64,000 nucleotides of DNA from Bacteroidales bacterium UBA1173 (GCA_002311655.1 DBYZ01000014.1:124001-188000); one strand, 5' to 3'; counted from the first letter of the stretch, positions 7,802 through 17,085 are shown. Numbers and translations are program-made. The notes: a model not told the origin generated them from the sequence alone.

Positions 7802-9070
7802 ATGAAAGACACTAAGATTTGTGTTATAGGCTTGGGATATGTTGGATTACCCCTTGCCCGTTTATTCTCAACTAAGTATAAAACCGTCGGTTTCGATATG
7901 AACCAGAAGCGCTGTGACGCTCTCATGGCTGGCCATGACGCCACCCTCGAAGTCGCTGACGAACTGCTGCAAGATGCCATAAAGAATCATGGCTTCATCT
8001 GCACCAGCGACATTGAGAAAATCCGCGACTGCAACTTCTATATTGTGGCAGTTCCTACACCAGTGGATGCTGACAATAATCCTGACCTCACCCCACTCGT
8101 TGGTGCAAGCACCACTGTAGGTAAGGTCATTGGTAAAGGTGATGTGGTGGTTTATGAATCCACCGTCTATCCTGGTGTTACCGAAGACGAGTGTATTCCT
8201 GTTGTGGAAAAAGTCAGCGGCTTGAAGATGAACGTTGATTTCTACGGTGGCTATAGCCCTGAGCGTATTAATCCGGGCGATAAGCAGCACACTGTAGAGC
8301 ACATCAAAAAAGTCACCTCTGGTTCTACTCCTGAGATTGGTAAATACATCAATGAGGTTTACTCCAGCGTAATCACTGCCGGTACCCACTTGGCTCCGAC
8401 AATGAAAGTTGCTGAGGCTGCAAAGGTTATTGAGAACTCCCAGCGCGACATCAATATCGCTTTCGTAAATGAGTTGAGCAAGATATTCAACAAGATGGGT
8501 ATTGACACCCTTGATGTGTTGGAAGCTGCTGGAACAAAATGGAACTTCCTGCCTTTCCGTCCCGGTCTGGTGGGTGGCCACTGTATTGGCGTTGACCCTT
8601 ACTATCTGGCTCAGTGTGCCCAGCGTCATGGTTACAATCCTGAGATCATTCTAGCTGGTCGTCGCATGAACGACGGCATGGGCGAGTATGTGGCAACTGA
8701 AACTATCAAGCTCATGTTAAAGAAGGGTATTCAGGTCTTGAACTCCAACATCCTCATCCTTGGCTTCACCTTCAAGGAAAACTGCCCTGACGTTCGCAAT
8801 ACCAAGGTTATTGACATCTATAAGGCCCTGAAGGAGTACAACCTCAATATCACCGTTTACGATCCTTGGGCAAATCCTGCCATTGTGGAGCATGAATATG
8901 GAATTAAGGTAGTAAACGAGTTGCCTACAGAGAAGTTCGATGCTGCTATTGCTGCTGTCGCTCATAAGAAGTTTGAAGGTTTGGAAGTTATAAGCCTCCT
9001 CAAAGAGAAACACGTTATCTTTGATGTGAAGTGTACACTTGACCGTAGCATTGTAGACGGCAGATTGTAA
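7802..9070 (+). CDS. UDP-N-acetylhexosamine 6-dehydrogenase (WbpO/TviB-like)
   Basis: 422 residues. The NAD-binding motif 'IGLGYVGLPLA' is at the N-terminus, 'AEAAKVIENSQRDINIAFVNE' is in the central helix, and the catalytic cysteine sits in 'GGHCIGVDPYYL'. The C-terminal domain has 'ILGFTFKENCPDVRNTK'. These features define the UDP-glucose/ManNAc dehydrogenase superfamily; overall character is closest to WbpO/TviB, which oxidise C6 of UDP-GalNAc or UDP-GlcNAc to a uronic acid. It sits 40 bp after the 4-epimerase, supporting UDP-GalNAcA as the product. Intact and full length. Confidence 0.85.
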   Translation: MKDTKICVIGLGYVGLPLARLFSTKYKTVGFDMNQKRCDALMAGHDATLEVADELLQDAIKNHGFICTSDIEKIRDCNFYIVAVPTPVDADNNPDLTPLVGASTTVGKVIGKGDVVVYESTVYPGVTEDECIPVVEKVSGLKMNVDFYGGYSPERINPGDKQHTVEHIKKVTSGSTPEIGKYINEVYSSVITAGTHLAPTMKVAEAAKVIENSQRDINIAFVNELSKIFNKMGIDTLDVLEAAGTKWNFLPFRPGLVGGHCIGVDPYYLAQCAQRHGYNPEIILAGRRMNDGMGEYVATETIKLMLKKGIQVLNSNILILGFTFKENCPDVRNTKVIDIYKALKEYNLNITVYDPWANPAIVEHEYGIKVVNELPTEKFDAAIAAVAHKKFEGLEVISLLKEKHVIFDVKCTLDRSIVDGRL

Positions 9071-9152
9071 AAAGGATTTCTGGCAGCACAGGTGGAACGA
9101 AAGTTTGCAGTTCGATACTGCCTGCCAGAACAAATATTAATTCATTTATCTT

Positions 9153-10088
9153 ATGAAAGGAATAGTGTTAGCCGGCGGATCTGGAACCCGTCTTTATCCA
9201 ATAACAAAAGGTGTGAGCAAACAACTTTTGCCTGTCTACGACAAACCGATGGTTTATTATCCCATCAGTGCCTTGATGTTGGCTGGGATAAGAGATATTC
9301 TGATTATCTCTACACCATACGACCTCCCAGGCTTCAAACGCCTGCTTGGCGATGGCTCGGATTACGGTGTTCATTTTGAGTATGCTGAACAGCCTTCACC
9401 TGATGGCCTTGCACAGGCATTTATCATTGGCGAGAAATTTATCGGTGACGACTGCGCCTGCTTAGTCCTCGGAGATAACATTTTCTATGGTAGCGGTTTC
9501 ACTACGTTACTGAGAAATGCGGTGAAGGATGCAGAGGAAAACAAAAAAGCAACTGTTTTCGGTTACTGGGTGTCAGATCCCGAAAGATATGGTGTAGCAG
9601 AGTTCGATAAGAATGGTAATTGCCTATCTATCGAAGAAAAACCGAAAGAACCTAAGAGCAACTATGCAGTCGTTGGCTTGTACTTTTACCCAAACAAGGT
9701 GGTGAACGTCGCCAAAACAATCAAACCATCAGCACGAGGAGAACTGGAAATCACCACGGTGAACCAAGAATTCTTGAAAGCTGGCGAACTAAAAGTTCAG
9801 GTCTTTGGCCGTGGCTTCGCTTGGCTTGACACAGGCACACACGATAGTCTTGCAGAAGCATCCACCTTTGTTGAGGTGATAGAGAAGCGCCAAGGCTTAA
9901 AGGTCGCTTGTCTCGAAGGAATTGCCTATCGTAATGGCTGGATTGCTGAAGAGAAGATGCGCGAATTGGCAAAGCCAATGCTGAAAAATCAATATGGTCA
10001 ATATCTACTAAAGGTCATCGACGAGATGAAAGAGGATGTCAATTCGCTAAGTTTGACTCATCCTGAAATGAAAGGACCGAAAGAGTAA
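9153..10088 (+). CDS. rmlA: Glucose-1-phosphate thymidylyltransferase
   Basis: 311 residues. The nucleotidyltransferase signature 'GGSGTRLYPITKGVSKQLL' is followed by 'YDKPMVYYPISALMLAG', and 'CLVLGDNIFYG' and 'GRGFAWLDTGTHDSL' complete the RmlA pattern. It makes dTDP-glucose from glucose-1-phosphate and dTTP, the first step toward dTDP-deoxysugars. The stop overlaps the start of the next gene (TAATG). No rmlB, rmlC or rmlD is present in this window, so dTDP-4-keto-6-deoxyglucose must come from an rmlB elsewhere. Its neighbours are deoxyamino sugar genes rather than rhamnose genes. Confidence 0.93.
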   Translation: MKGIVLAGGSGTRLYPITKGVSKQLLPVYDKPMVYYPISALMLAGIRDILIISTPYDLPGFKRLLGDGSDYGVHFEYAEQPSPDGLAQAFIIGEKFIGDDCACLVLGDNIFYGSGFTTLLRNAVKDAEENKKATVFGYWVSDPERYGVAEFDKNGNCLSIEEKPKEPKSNYAVVGLYFYPNKVVNVAKTIKPSARGELEITTVNQEFLKAGELKVQVFGRGFAWLDTGTHDSLAEASTFVEVIEKRQGLKVACLEGIAYRNGWIAEEKMRELAKPMLKNQYGQYLLKVIDEMKEDVNSLSLTHPEMKGPKE

Positions 10089-10504
10089 TGAATACAAACT
10101 ATTCAGTAAAGGATTGTTGCTTGATAGATGTACCTACGTTCATTGATGAACGTGGTGCTATCAGTGTGATGGATAAGGAACTACCTTTTCAAGTAAGGCG
10201 CGTTTTCTGGCTTCATCACATTCAGGAGGGAAAGGATAGGGGCGCTCATGCTTTGCTGAATAGCTCTGAAATCATAGTGGCAGTTCATGGTTCCTTTGTT
10301 ATTGATTTGGACGATACTGAGACACAGATAAGTATCCTTCTCAATGACCCGTCAAAAGGACTCATCATCAGACCTGGCGTATGGTTTAGGACACATAGCT
10401 ACAAAAAAGATGGCGTTTCTTTGATCTTAGCCGAAGAAGAATATGCCCGCGATAAATATACATACGATTACGAAGAGTTTGAACGATTAAGAGCAAAACA
10501 ATAG
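10088..10504 (+). CDS. FdtA/WxcM-like dTDP-sugar 3,4-ketoisomerase
   Basis: 138-residue single cupin. Features of the FdtA/QdtA/WxcM C-terminal family are seen: 'IDERGAISVMD', 'RRVFWLHHIQEGKDRGAHALL', and 'IIRPGVWFRTHSY'. Family members move the keto group of dTDP-4-keto-6-deoxyglucose from C4 to C3, preparing it for C3 amination; some members are only cupin relatives with other roles. The start overlaps the rmlA stop by one base, so both are translated together. Because a 2,3-dehydratase follows, the exact place of an isomerase in the pathway is unclear. Confidence 0.75.
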   Translation: MNTNYSVKDCCLIDVPTFIDERGAISVMDKELPFQVRRVFWLHHIQEGKDRGAHALLNSSEIIVAVHGSFVIDLDDTETQISILLNDPSKGLIIRPGVWFRTHSYKKDGVSLILAEEEYARDKYTYDYEEFERLRAKQ

Positions 10505-10509
10505 TCAAT

Positions 10510-11892
10510 ATGATACATTCCCTGCTTACAACCGACAACCCTATCAACAGCACCGAGCAACTGCGCCAGTGGATTGAGCAGCGCAATCGTGAAGTCAGGG
10601 TTGATGTTCAGATGATTCCGTTCAGTGAGATGGACGGCTGGTATGTGGATGAAGAAGGCAGCCTGCGTCACAAAAGCGGTCGCTTCTTTACCATCCAAGG
10701 AATTCATGTGGAAACCGACTATGGCAACACCCATGCATGGGACCAGCCCATTATCAATCAGCCGGAAATTGGTTATCTTGGCATTATCACCAAGGAGATG
10801 AACGGAACGCTTTACTTCCTGATGCAGGCCAAAATTGAGCCAGGGAATGTAAATTGTGTACAGATTTCGCCAACCATACAGGCTACAAAGAGCAATTACA
10901 CCCAAGTGCATAAAGGAAAGAAACCCGCCTATTTGGACTACTTTGTGAATGTGAAGCCCGAGAATGTGTTGCTCGACCAGCTTCAAAGCGAACAGGGTGC
11001 CCGCTTCCTGCGTAAGCGCAACCGTAACATCATCATCAAAGAGGACGAAGAAATCGAGGTGCTGCCCGACTTTCGCTGGATGACGCTTGGGCAGATCAAG
11101 TCGTTTATGCACTACGACAATATGGTGAACATGGACACCCGTACCGTGTTGTCAGGCATTGAATACATCGATTATATCACGCCTCTGACTAACTTGAGCA
11201 ACCTGTCAGAGTTTGGTCGTGATATGTTGAAATCTGCCCGTACAGCTGAAGGAATCCATTCTATGGGGCAAATCCTGTCTTGGCTCTCAGGCCTGAAATC
11301 CCGCTACGACCTGTTCGTAAGCAACAAACCAATTGATAAACTCGAGGGATGGCATCGTAACGAAACAGAAATTGCTAATAATGAAAATAAGTATTTCCGC
11401 ATCATTGGCGTAAAAGTCAGTATTTCCAACCGTGAGGTCACGAGTTGGTGCCAACCTCTAGTGCAACCGTTACAGCAAGGCTTGTGCGCTTTCATTGTTC
11501 GTAAGATTGGCGGCATCTATCACTTCTTGGTGCAAGCCAAACTAGAATGCGGCAACTATGACGTGATGGAATTGGCACCAACGGTTCAATGCCTCACAGG
11601 TAATGTGTATAATGTAGTAGGTGAGCAAAGACCTCCTTTTACTGAGTATGTTCTTAATGCTAAGCCTGAGCAGATACGTTATGATGTACTTCAGAGTGAG
11701 GAAGGTGGACGCTTTTTCCGAGAACAGAACCGTAATATGATTGTTGAAGCAGATAAAGACCTGCCGCAGGAATTACCCGAGCACTACACTTGGATGACGC
11801 TCCACCAGATTAATCATTTCCTGAAGTTTAACAACTATCTTAACATTCAGGCTCGCAGCATTCTTTCAGCGATTAAGTACAACGAATTATGA
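10510..11892 (+). CDS. NDP-hexose 2,3-dehydratase (EvaA/TylCVI/SpnO-like)
   Basis: 460 residues made of two homologous halves (about 10-225 and 245-460). Each half contains a 'WY/WH...FF-I-G--V' strand, 'G-W-QP', 'YHFL-QAK-E-GN', 'ELAPTVQ' and 'Y...LQSE-G-RF-R--NRN' elements, e.g. 'YDVLQSEEGGRFFREQNRN'. This internal duplication is characteristic of NDP-hexose 2,3-dehydratases, which remove the C2 hydroxyl of dTDP-4-keto-6-deoxyglucose and give a 3,4-diketo-2,6-dideoxy sugar. The following oxidoreductase and aminotransferase would complete a 2-deoxy amino sugar. These enzymes are best known from antibiotic sugar pathways. Confidence 0.85.
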   Translation: MIHSLLTTDNPINSTEQLRQWIEQRNREVRVDVQMIPFSEMDGWYVDEEGSLRHKSGRFFTIQGIHVETDYGNTHAWDQPIINQPEIGYLGIITKEMNGTLYFLMQAKIEPGNVNCVQISPTIQATKSNYTQVHKGKKPAYLDYFVNVKPENVLLDQLQSEQGARFLRKRNRNIIIKEDEEIEVLPDFRWMTLGQIKSFMHYDNMVNMDTRTVLSGIEYIDYITPLTNLSNLSEFGRDMLKSARTAEGIHSMGQILSWLSGLKSRYDLFVSNKPIDKLEGWHRNETEIANNENKYFRIIGVKVSISNREVTSWCQPLVQPLQQGLCAFIVRKIGGIYHFLVQAKLECGNYDVMELAPTVQCLTGNVYNVVGEQRPPFTEYVLNAKPEQIRYDVLQSEEGGRFFREQNRNMIVEADKDLPQELPEHYTWMTLHQINHFLKFNNYLNIQARSILSAIKYNEL

Positions 11893-12905
11893 AAAAAATA
11901 GGAATTATTTGCCCCTCTGAGATAGCCTTTCGCAGGTTTTTGCCTGCTCTGAAAGAGGCTGGCTGTTTTGAGTATGCCGGAGTTGCCATTGCCAGCAAGG
12001 AAGAGTTTGTGGGTGCAACAGACGAGATATTGACAAAGGAAAGAGCCAAAGCACAGTCCTTTGTTGACAATTATGGTGGTAAGATATATGAGGGCTATAG
12101 CACCTTGATTCATTCTGATGAGGTGGATGCTATATATCTGCCTTTGCCCCCTGGTCTTCATTATAAGTGGGCGAAAGAGGCGCTTGCTGCTGGCAAGCAT
12201 ATACTGGTAGAGAAGCCCTGCACCACGGCTTTGGCCGACACAGATGAACTGATGAAAGAGACCGAGCGGAAGGGCTTGGCTGTTCACGAGAATTATATGT
12301 TTGCTTTCCACGACCAGCTGGAAGCAGTAAACGACATTGTGCGTTCAGGCGAGATTGGTGACGTGCGCTTATACAGGATTTCTTTCGGATTCCCGATGCG
12401 TGCACAGAACGATTTCCGCTACAATAAGGCACTTGGCGGTGGAGCCTTGCTCGACTGTGGTGGCTATACCATGAAGTATGCATCCATATTGCTTGGCCCT
12501 ACGGCTCAACTCAAATATGCACAGAGCAACAACATTGAAGGCTTCAGTGTGGATATGTACGGCTCAGCCGCATTGGTAAATGATGAGGGCGTTACCGCTC
12601 AGATTGCCTTTGGCATGGATCACAACTACAAATGTGAGTTGGAGGTCTGGTGCAGCAAAGGCACACTCTACACCAACCGCATTTTAACGGCACCTGCAGG
12701 TCTTGTTCCCGAAGTAATCATCCGCAAGGGTAACGAAGAAGAGAAACGAAACCTGCCTGCTGATGATGCTTTCAAGAAATCGATTCTGCACTTCTGCAAG
12801 TGTATTGAAGATACAAATACCCGAAAGGAGAATTATAAAACCCTGTTACGCCAAGCAAAACTGGTAGAACAGTTCAAGCAACTGGCTAATATTGATGTAA
12901 AATAA
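11889..12905 (+). CDS. Gfo/Idh/MocA family sugar oxidoreductase
   Basis: 338 residues; the start overlaps the dehydratase stop (ATGA). The N-terminal Rossmann domain starts 'KIGIICPSEIAFRRFLPAL', and the family motif 'VEKPCTTALADTDEL' with the conserved EKP is followed by the C-terminal sheet domain ('RYNKALGGGALLDCGGY'). Members reduce keto groups of nucleotide sugars; in 2-deoxysugar pathways the enzyme after the 2,3-dehydratase reduces the unstable 3-keto group. That role is inferred from position. The glycine-rich loop is unusual, with CPSE where a GxGxxG pattern is common. Confidence 0.78.
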   Translation: MKKIGIICPSEIAFRRFLPALKEAGCFEYAGVAIASKEEFVGATDEILTKERAKAQSFVDNYGGKIYEGYSTLIHSDEVDAIYLPLPPGLHYKWAKEALAAGKHILVEKPCTTALADTDELMKETERKGLAVHENYMFAFHDQLEAVNDIVRSGEIGDVRLYRISFGFPMRAQNDFRYNKALGGGALLDCGGYTMKYASILLGPTAQLKYAQSNNIEGFSVDMYGSAALVNDEGVTAQIAFGMDHNYKCELEVWCSKGTLYTNRILTAPAGLVPEVIIRKGNEEEKRNLPADDAFKKSILHFCKCIEDTNTRKENYKTLLRQAKLVEQFKQLANIDVK

Positions 12906-12918
12906 AACATAACGAAAT

Positions 12919-14004
12919 ATGAGAAAGCCAATTTATGTTACAATGCCCACACTGGCACCGCTTGAGGAAGTCAACGAACTGATGAAGGGCATTTGGGAAA
13001 GCGGTATTATGACCCATAACGGACCGCTGGTACAACGTTTTGAAAAGGAAGTATGTGAATATCTGAAGGTGCCACAGATGGTGAGTTGCTGCAACGGCAC
13101 TTTGGCCTTGCAGATGGCCATCAAGTCGCTGGGCTGTAAAGGCGAAATAATCACTTCGCCATTCACCTTCATTGCTACCATCAGTTCCATCATGTGGGAG
13201 CATTGCACACCTGTGTTTGTGGACATTGACCCTGAGACCTTGGACATCGACCCTTCGAAGATAGAAGAACGCATCACTTGTCACACAGTGGCCATTATGC
13301 CGGTACATGTGTTTGGAAACAACTGCGACTTCGAGGCTATTGATGCTATTGCCAAGGCTCACAACCTGCCTGTAATTTATGATGCTTGCCATTCTGTAGG
13401 TTCTACCTATAAAGGCGAAAGCGTGTTTAAACAAGGCACTATCTCTGTCACCAGTTTCCATGCCACCAAGATGTTGAATACGGCTGAGGGTGGTGGAGTG
13501 TTTACGCTTGACAAGGAGATTGATGAGAAGTTGCGTCGTATCCGTTTCTTTGGCTTTGAGAACCATGCAGATATTGTGGAGGACGGTTTTAATGGCAAGA
13601 TGACCGAGGTACATGCCGCTGTGGGCATTGCCAATTTGCGCTATTTGGATGCAGCACTTGCAGACCGCAAGGAGAAATATGCTCGCTACAAAGAGATACT
13701 CAGCCAGAATCCTGAAATCTCATTCCAGAAGATTACCACAGGCTGCAATTATAGCTATTTCCCTGCCATCTTCAAGGATGAGGAAACTGCATTGAAGGTT
13801 GTGGCAGCCCTGAATGCAGAAAATATTTTCCCACGTCGTTACTTCTATCCTTCGGTGAACACATTCACCAAACTGGTGCCTTATGTAGCGATGCCAAAGA
13901 GTGAGGATATTGCAAGCCGTATTCTTTGCTTGCCTTTGTATAAGGGTTTGAAGATGCAGGATGTGGAAGAAATTGCAGAATTAACATTGAAAGCAGCAAA
14001 GTAA
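12919..14004 (+). CDS. DegT/DnrJ/EryC1/StrS sugar aminotransferase (VioA/FdtB-like)
   Basis: 361 residues. The N-terminus 'IYVTMPTLAPLEEVNELM' and 'GIMTHNGPLVQRFE' resemble VioA/FdtB-type enzymes. PLP features are 'CCNGTLALQMA', 'YDACHSVGS' and the Schiff-base lysine in 'SFHATKMLNTAEGG'. It transfers an amino group to a keto-deoxysugar nucleotide, probably the product of the preceding dehydratase/reductase (C4 amination) or of the isomerase (C3 amination). Only 1 bp separates it from the ATP-grasp gene. Two more aminotransferases of another subtype are at 51721 and 62887, so the locus probably contains at least two amino sugars. Confidence 0.85.
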   Translation: MRKPIYVTMPTLAPLEEVNELMKGIWESGIMTHNGPLVQRFEKEVCEYLKVPQMVSCCNGTLALQMAIKSLGCKGEIITSPFTFIATISSIMWEHCTPVFVDIDPETLDIDPSKIEERITCHTVAIMPVHVFGNNCDFEAIDAIAKAHNLPVIYDACHSVGSTYKGESVFKQGTISVTSFHATKMLNTAEGGGVFTLDKEIDEKLRRIRFFGFENHADIVEDGFNGKMTEVHAAVGIANLRYLDAALADRKEKYARYKEILSQNPEISFQKITTGCNYSYFPAIFKDEETALKVVAALNAENIFPRRYFYPSVNTFTKLVPYVAMPKSEDIASRILCLPLYKGLKMQDVEEIAELTLKAAK

Positions 14005-14005
14005 T

Positions 14006-15199
14006 ATGAAGAAATTGTTGGTATTAGGTGGCGACCACTTTGCAATACCGGTGGTGAAAGCTGCACACGAGCAGGGGTACTATGTTATCACCTGTGACTA
14101 TTTACCTGATAATGTGGCTCACAAGTATTCCGACGAGTTCGTTAACTTTAGCACAACGGATAAAGAAGGTATTCTTGTGTGGGCTAAGGAACATCCAATT
14201 GATGGAATTGTTACCTTCACTGATTCGGGAGTAGTGACAACTGCATACGTGCAACATCATTTGGGATTGCCTCAGATAGGCCCATTGGAATCTGTAGAGA
14301 TTTTGCAGAACAAGGCACGATTCCGTCAGTTCCTTACAGAAAATGGATTCACCGTTCCAAAAGCAAAAGGATTCTCGAAAAAGGAGGATGCTCTTGCATC
14401 AAAAGACTTTTTCACTCTTCCCGTAATAGTTAAGCCTGTGGATGCTGCGGGTAGTAAGGGTGTAACAAAAGTCTCTGATTGGTCTGAACTGGAGAAAGCT
14501 GTTGATTGGGCAATTCAGTTCTCTTTCTCTGGGGATTTTATAATCGAATCATTTATCGAGAAGAAAGGATGCTCATCTGATAGCGATTGTTTCTCTGTTG
14601 ATGGTCAGTTCAAGTTTATGTCTTATTCCGCTCAGCGCTTCGACGAAAAAGCGGCTGGAGAATATACACCAGCAGCCTATTCCTGGCCCTCAACCTTAGG
14701 TGCTGAAGCGGAGAAAGAATTGTCTTCAGAATTACAGAGGCTGATATCATTGCTTGGAATGAAGACTACGGTTTATAACGTGGAAACAAGAGTTGGTACA
14801 GACGGGAAACCCTATATTATGGAAATCTCACCAAGAGGGGGAGGAAACCGTCTATCTGAGATGATGCGTTATGCTACAGGTGTTGATATGATATCAGGTG
14901 CAGTTCGTGCAGCAGTTGGCGATCCAGTTGAAATAGAGCAGAAACCATTAGATGGTTCATGGGCAGAGATTATTGTTCATGCCGACCAAACTGGCATCCT
15001 TGATCATTATGAAATTGCACCAAGCATGGAACCAAAGGTAGTTGAAAAAGATTTTTGGGCCAAGAGTGGAGATTCCGTAAAGGAATTCCAGTCAGCAAGA
15101 GATGCAATTGGTACTCTGGTTATGAGATTTGATACTCAGGAAGAATTAGAACATGCCATTACTCATCAAAGAGAGTGGCTGAAGATAGTTGTTAAATAA
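14006..15199 (+). CDS. ATP-grasp ligase (carbamoyl-phosphate-synthase-like fold)
   Basis: 397 residues. An N-terminal pre-ATP-grasp domain 'KKLLVLGGDHFAIPVVKAA' is followed by 'LPVIVKPVDAAGSKGV' (ATP lysine and glycine-rich loop) and 'YIMEISPRGGGNRLSEMM' (metal-binding Glu and Asn region). The family joins a carboxylate to an amine or another nucleophile using ATP. Lying between a sugar aminotransferase and a sugar epimerase, it could attach an amino acid or other acid to the new amino group, or make a precursor; this is inference. A second, unrelated ATP-grasp protein is at 28033. Confidence 0.75.
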   Translation: MKKLLVLGGDHFAIPVVKAAHEQGYYVITCDYLPDNVAHKYSDEFVNFSTTDKEGILVWAKEHPIDGIVTFTDSGVVTTAYVQHHLGLPQIGPLESVEILQNKARFRQFLTENGFTVPKAKGFSKKEDALASKDFFTLPVIVKPVDAAGSKGVTKVSDWSELEKAVDWAIQFSFSGDFIIESFIEKKGCSSDSDCFSVDGQFKFMSYSAQRFDEKAAGEYTPAAYSWPSTLGAEAEKELSSELQRLISLLGMKTTVYNVETRVGTDGKPYIMEISPRGGGNRLSEMMRYATGVDMISGAVRAAVGDPVEIEQKPLDGSWAEIIVHADQTGILDHYEIAPSMEPKVVEKDFWAKSGDSVKEFQSARDAIGTLVMRFDTQEELEHAITHQREWLKIVVK

Positions 15200-15221
15200 T
15201 TATTCCACAAAAGATAATACA

Positions 15222-16193
15222 ATGAAAAAGATTCTCATTTTTGGTGCTAATGGAGCCATTGGCCGCTATATGGTGGATTACTTTTATGAACGGAGAGAGG
15301 AATATGACATTTCTCTTGTGACGGCAGATCTGGAGAGTTGCCCCTTCATTGAGGAAAGATCTGAATTCTATAAGGTTGACATAGGTAAAAAGGAGGATTT
15401 TGAGATCTTACCGAAGGATATCTATGCTGCTATAAACTTGGCAACAGTTATGACAGCCAGAGTAAAAGGGGACAATCAAAGACCATATATCGAAACTAAT
15501 ATTGGTGGCACTTTTAATTTATTAGAATTTTGTAAAGACAATCAAGTAAATAGGTTTGTTTTTGCGCAAACGTGTGGTGATATTCACTACTATGATGAAA
15601 AAGAACTATATCTTAAGGTTGGTATGCTTCCTGTAACAAGGTATGGTGATAATAAGGCGCTGTATATAACGTCTATGAATACTTGTGTGGAAATGACAAA
15701 ATGTTACCATGCTATGTACAATATGAGGACGTTTATTTTCCGCTTGCCAACAATATACTTATGGAATACAGTGCCATATTATGAAAACGGAAAGATGTCT
15801 AAGGAGGGATATAGAATACTAATAGATAAAGCAATAAAAGGCGAAGATATTTATGTGTGGGGAGATCCTAATCGTAAAAAAGACATGGTGTATGTGAAAG
15901 ACCTGTGTCAGGAGTTCTATAAAGCATGTTTTGTTGATCGAGATTATGGATTCTACAATATTGGAACGGGGGTAGGCACATCCTTATTAGACCAAATTAA
16001 AGGTATGGTTGAGGTATTTGGTGGCGAAAAAAAATCAAAAATCTTATTTGCCCCAGAACAGAGAAATGCCCCTCAGTATATTATGGATATAATAGAAGCT
16101 GTAGACCAGTTGGAATATCAGCCTCGTTACCTTTACATCGATATGCTTAAAGATATGAAAAAAGAGATGGAGTTGAACAGGTTTGGTAATTAA
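15222..16193 (+). CDS. NAD-dependent epimerase/dehydratase
   Basis: 323 residues from the ATG at 15222; an upstream in-frame start at 15189 overlaps the preceding gene and adds no conserved sequence. The Rossmann motif 'ILIFGANGAIGRYMVDYF' lies at the start, 'FAQTCGDIHYY' occupies the Ser-region strand, and 'VTRYGDNKALYI' has a Tyr-x3-Lys-like spacing (Y-G-D-N-K). 'YVWGDPNRKKDMVYVKDLC' matches the extended SDR substrate loop. It modifies a nucleotide sugar or a related substrate; which one cannot be told. It starts the move toward lower GC composition seen downstream. Confidence 0.7.
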   Translation: MKKILIFGANGAIGRYMVDYFYERREEYDISLVTADLESCPFIEERSEFYKVDIGKKEDFEILPKDIYAAINLATVMTARVKGDNQRPYIETNIGGTFNLLEFCKDNQVNRFVFAQTCGDIHYYDEKELYLKVGMLPVTRYGDNKALYITSMNTCVEMTKCYHAMYNMRTFIFRLPTIYLWNTVPYYENGKMSKEGYRILIDKAIKGEDIYVWGDPNRKKDMVYVKDLCQEFYKACFVDRDYGFYNIGTGVGTSLLDQIKGMVEVFGGEKKSKILFAPEQRNAPQYIMDIIEAVDQLEYQPRYLYIDMLKDMKKEMELNRFGN

Positions 16194-16216
16194 TAACTTT
16201 AAATATAACAAAACTC

Positions 16217-16816
16217 ATGGGAAAAGATACAATAGAGATGGCCGAGCTCATGGGCTCAAACGTCATAGATAAGTTAAAGTATTGTGGAAGTCATGTTAAT
16301 GTATATCCACTTGCAAAGATTATTCACCCAGAATGTGCCGAACTGGATGATCATGTGGGTATTTATGACAATGTTTGGATAGATGCTAAACCTTCATTAA
16401 AGATAGGAAAGTATAGTGTTGTCGTATATGGCGCTTTAATCGAAGGCTGGGGTAATAAGGAGATAGGACAGCGCGTTTTTATTGGCCCTGGCGCCAAAAT
16501 TCTTGCTTCAACGACTGTGTTGAATGGACATTATGGAGTGCCAATGAAGGAGGTAAAAGGTGCACAGGAGGTAAACTATGGTGGCGTTAAGATTTGCGAT
16601 GATGCATATATTGGCGCTGGTAGTGTAGTAATGCCTGGTGTTACGATTGGCGAAGGTGCCGTTGTTGGAGCCAATTCTTTTGTGGCACGAAACCTCAAGC
16701 CTTGGGGTATCTATTTCGGTAATCCATGTAAATTGATAGGAATGCGTGAAAAACCCAGCGATGAACTCAAAGCAAAAGTAGAAGAATTGGATTGGACTAG
16801 TAATATAAATAAATAG
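16217..16816 (+). CDS. Left-handed beta-helix acyltransferase
   Basis: 199 residues with hexapeptide repeats: 'IGKYSVVVYGALIEGWGN', 'IGQRVFIGPGAKILAS', 'ICDDAYIGAGSVVMPGVTIGEGAVVGANSFV', and a typical ending 'WGIYFGNPCKLIGMR'. Histidine in 'LNGHYG' could be catalytic. These enzymes acylate amino or hydroxyl groups of sugars. It is directly followed by an acyl carrier protein and acyl-synthesis genes, so an ACP-bound acyl group may be the donor in place of acetyl-CoA; this is inference from gene order. Confidence 0.78.
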   Translation: MGKDTIEMAELMGSNVIDKLKYCGSHVNVYPLAKIIHPECAELDDHVGIYDNVWIDAKPSLKIGKYSVVVYGALIEGWGNKEIGQRVFIGPGAKILASTTVLNGHYGVPMKEVKGAQEVNYGGVKICDDAYIGAGSVVMPGVTIGEGAVVGANSFVARNLKPWGIYFGNPCKLIGMREKPSDELKAKVEELDWTSNINK

Positions 16817-16848
16817 AAAAAAAATTATTAATTAAAAATTTTTGAATT

Positions 16849-17085
16849 ATGGAAATTAATGAATTTGTAAAAAATTTCGCGAATCAGTTCGATGAAACAG
16901 ACGCTAGTGAATTTACCCCTGCAACTGATTTTAGGCAACTTGACGAGTGGTCGTCATTAATTGCTCTGTCAGTCATTGCTATGATTGACGAGGAATATGA
17001 TGTTGTCATAAAGGGGGATGACGTCAAGTCTTCAAAAACAATTCAGGATCTTTTCGAAATTGTTAAAAGTAGAAAGAAATCATGA
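16849..17085 (+). CDS. Acyl carrier protein (copy 1)
   Basis: 78 acidic residues with the ACP four-helix pattern. The phosphopantetheine site is the 'EWSSLIALSVIAMIDEEY' segment, with serine in the WSS motif where housekeeping ACPs have DSL. It carries acyl intermediates as thioesters. The gene overlaps the following SDR gene (ATGA) and begins a cassette ACP-SDR-KAS III-MaoC. A paralogous ACP starts a second cassette at 36892 and shares the 'EWSS...LSVIAMMDEEYGV' helix. The pair probably serves polysaccharide acyl decoration rather than fatty acid synthesis. Confidence 0.85.
   Translation: MEINEFVKNFANQFDETDASEFTPATDFRQLDEWSSLIALSVIAMIDEEYDVVIKGDDVKSSKTIQDLFEIVKSRKKS

Noticed and set aside
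7868..8629. 253-codon open frame on the minus strand inside the UDP-sugar dehydrogenase gene
   Set aside because: The plus-strand protein is a full-length recognised enzyme; the minus frame shows no family resemblance and is explained by codon composition.
10468..11112. Minus-strand 214-codon frame inside the 2,3-dehydratase gene
   Set aside because: Antisense to a recognised two-repeat enzyme; no independent evidence.
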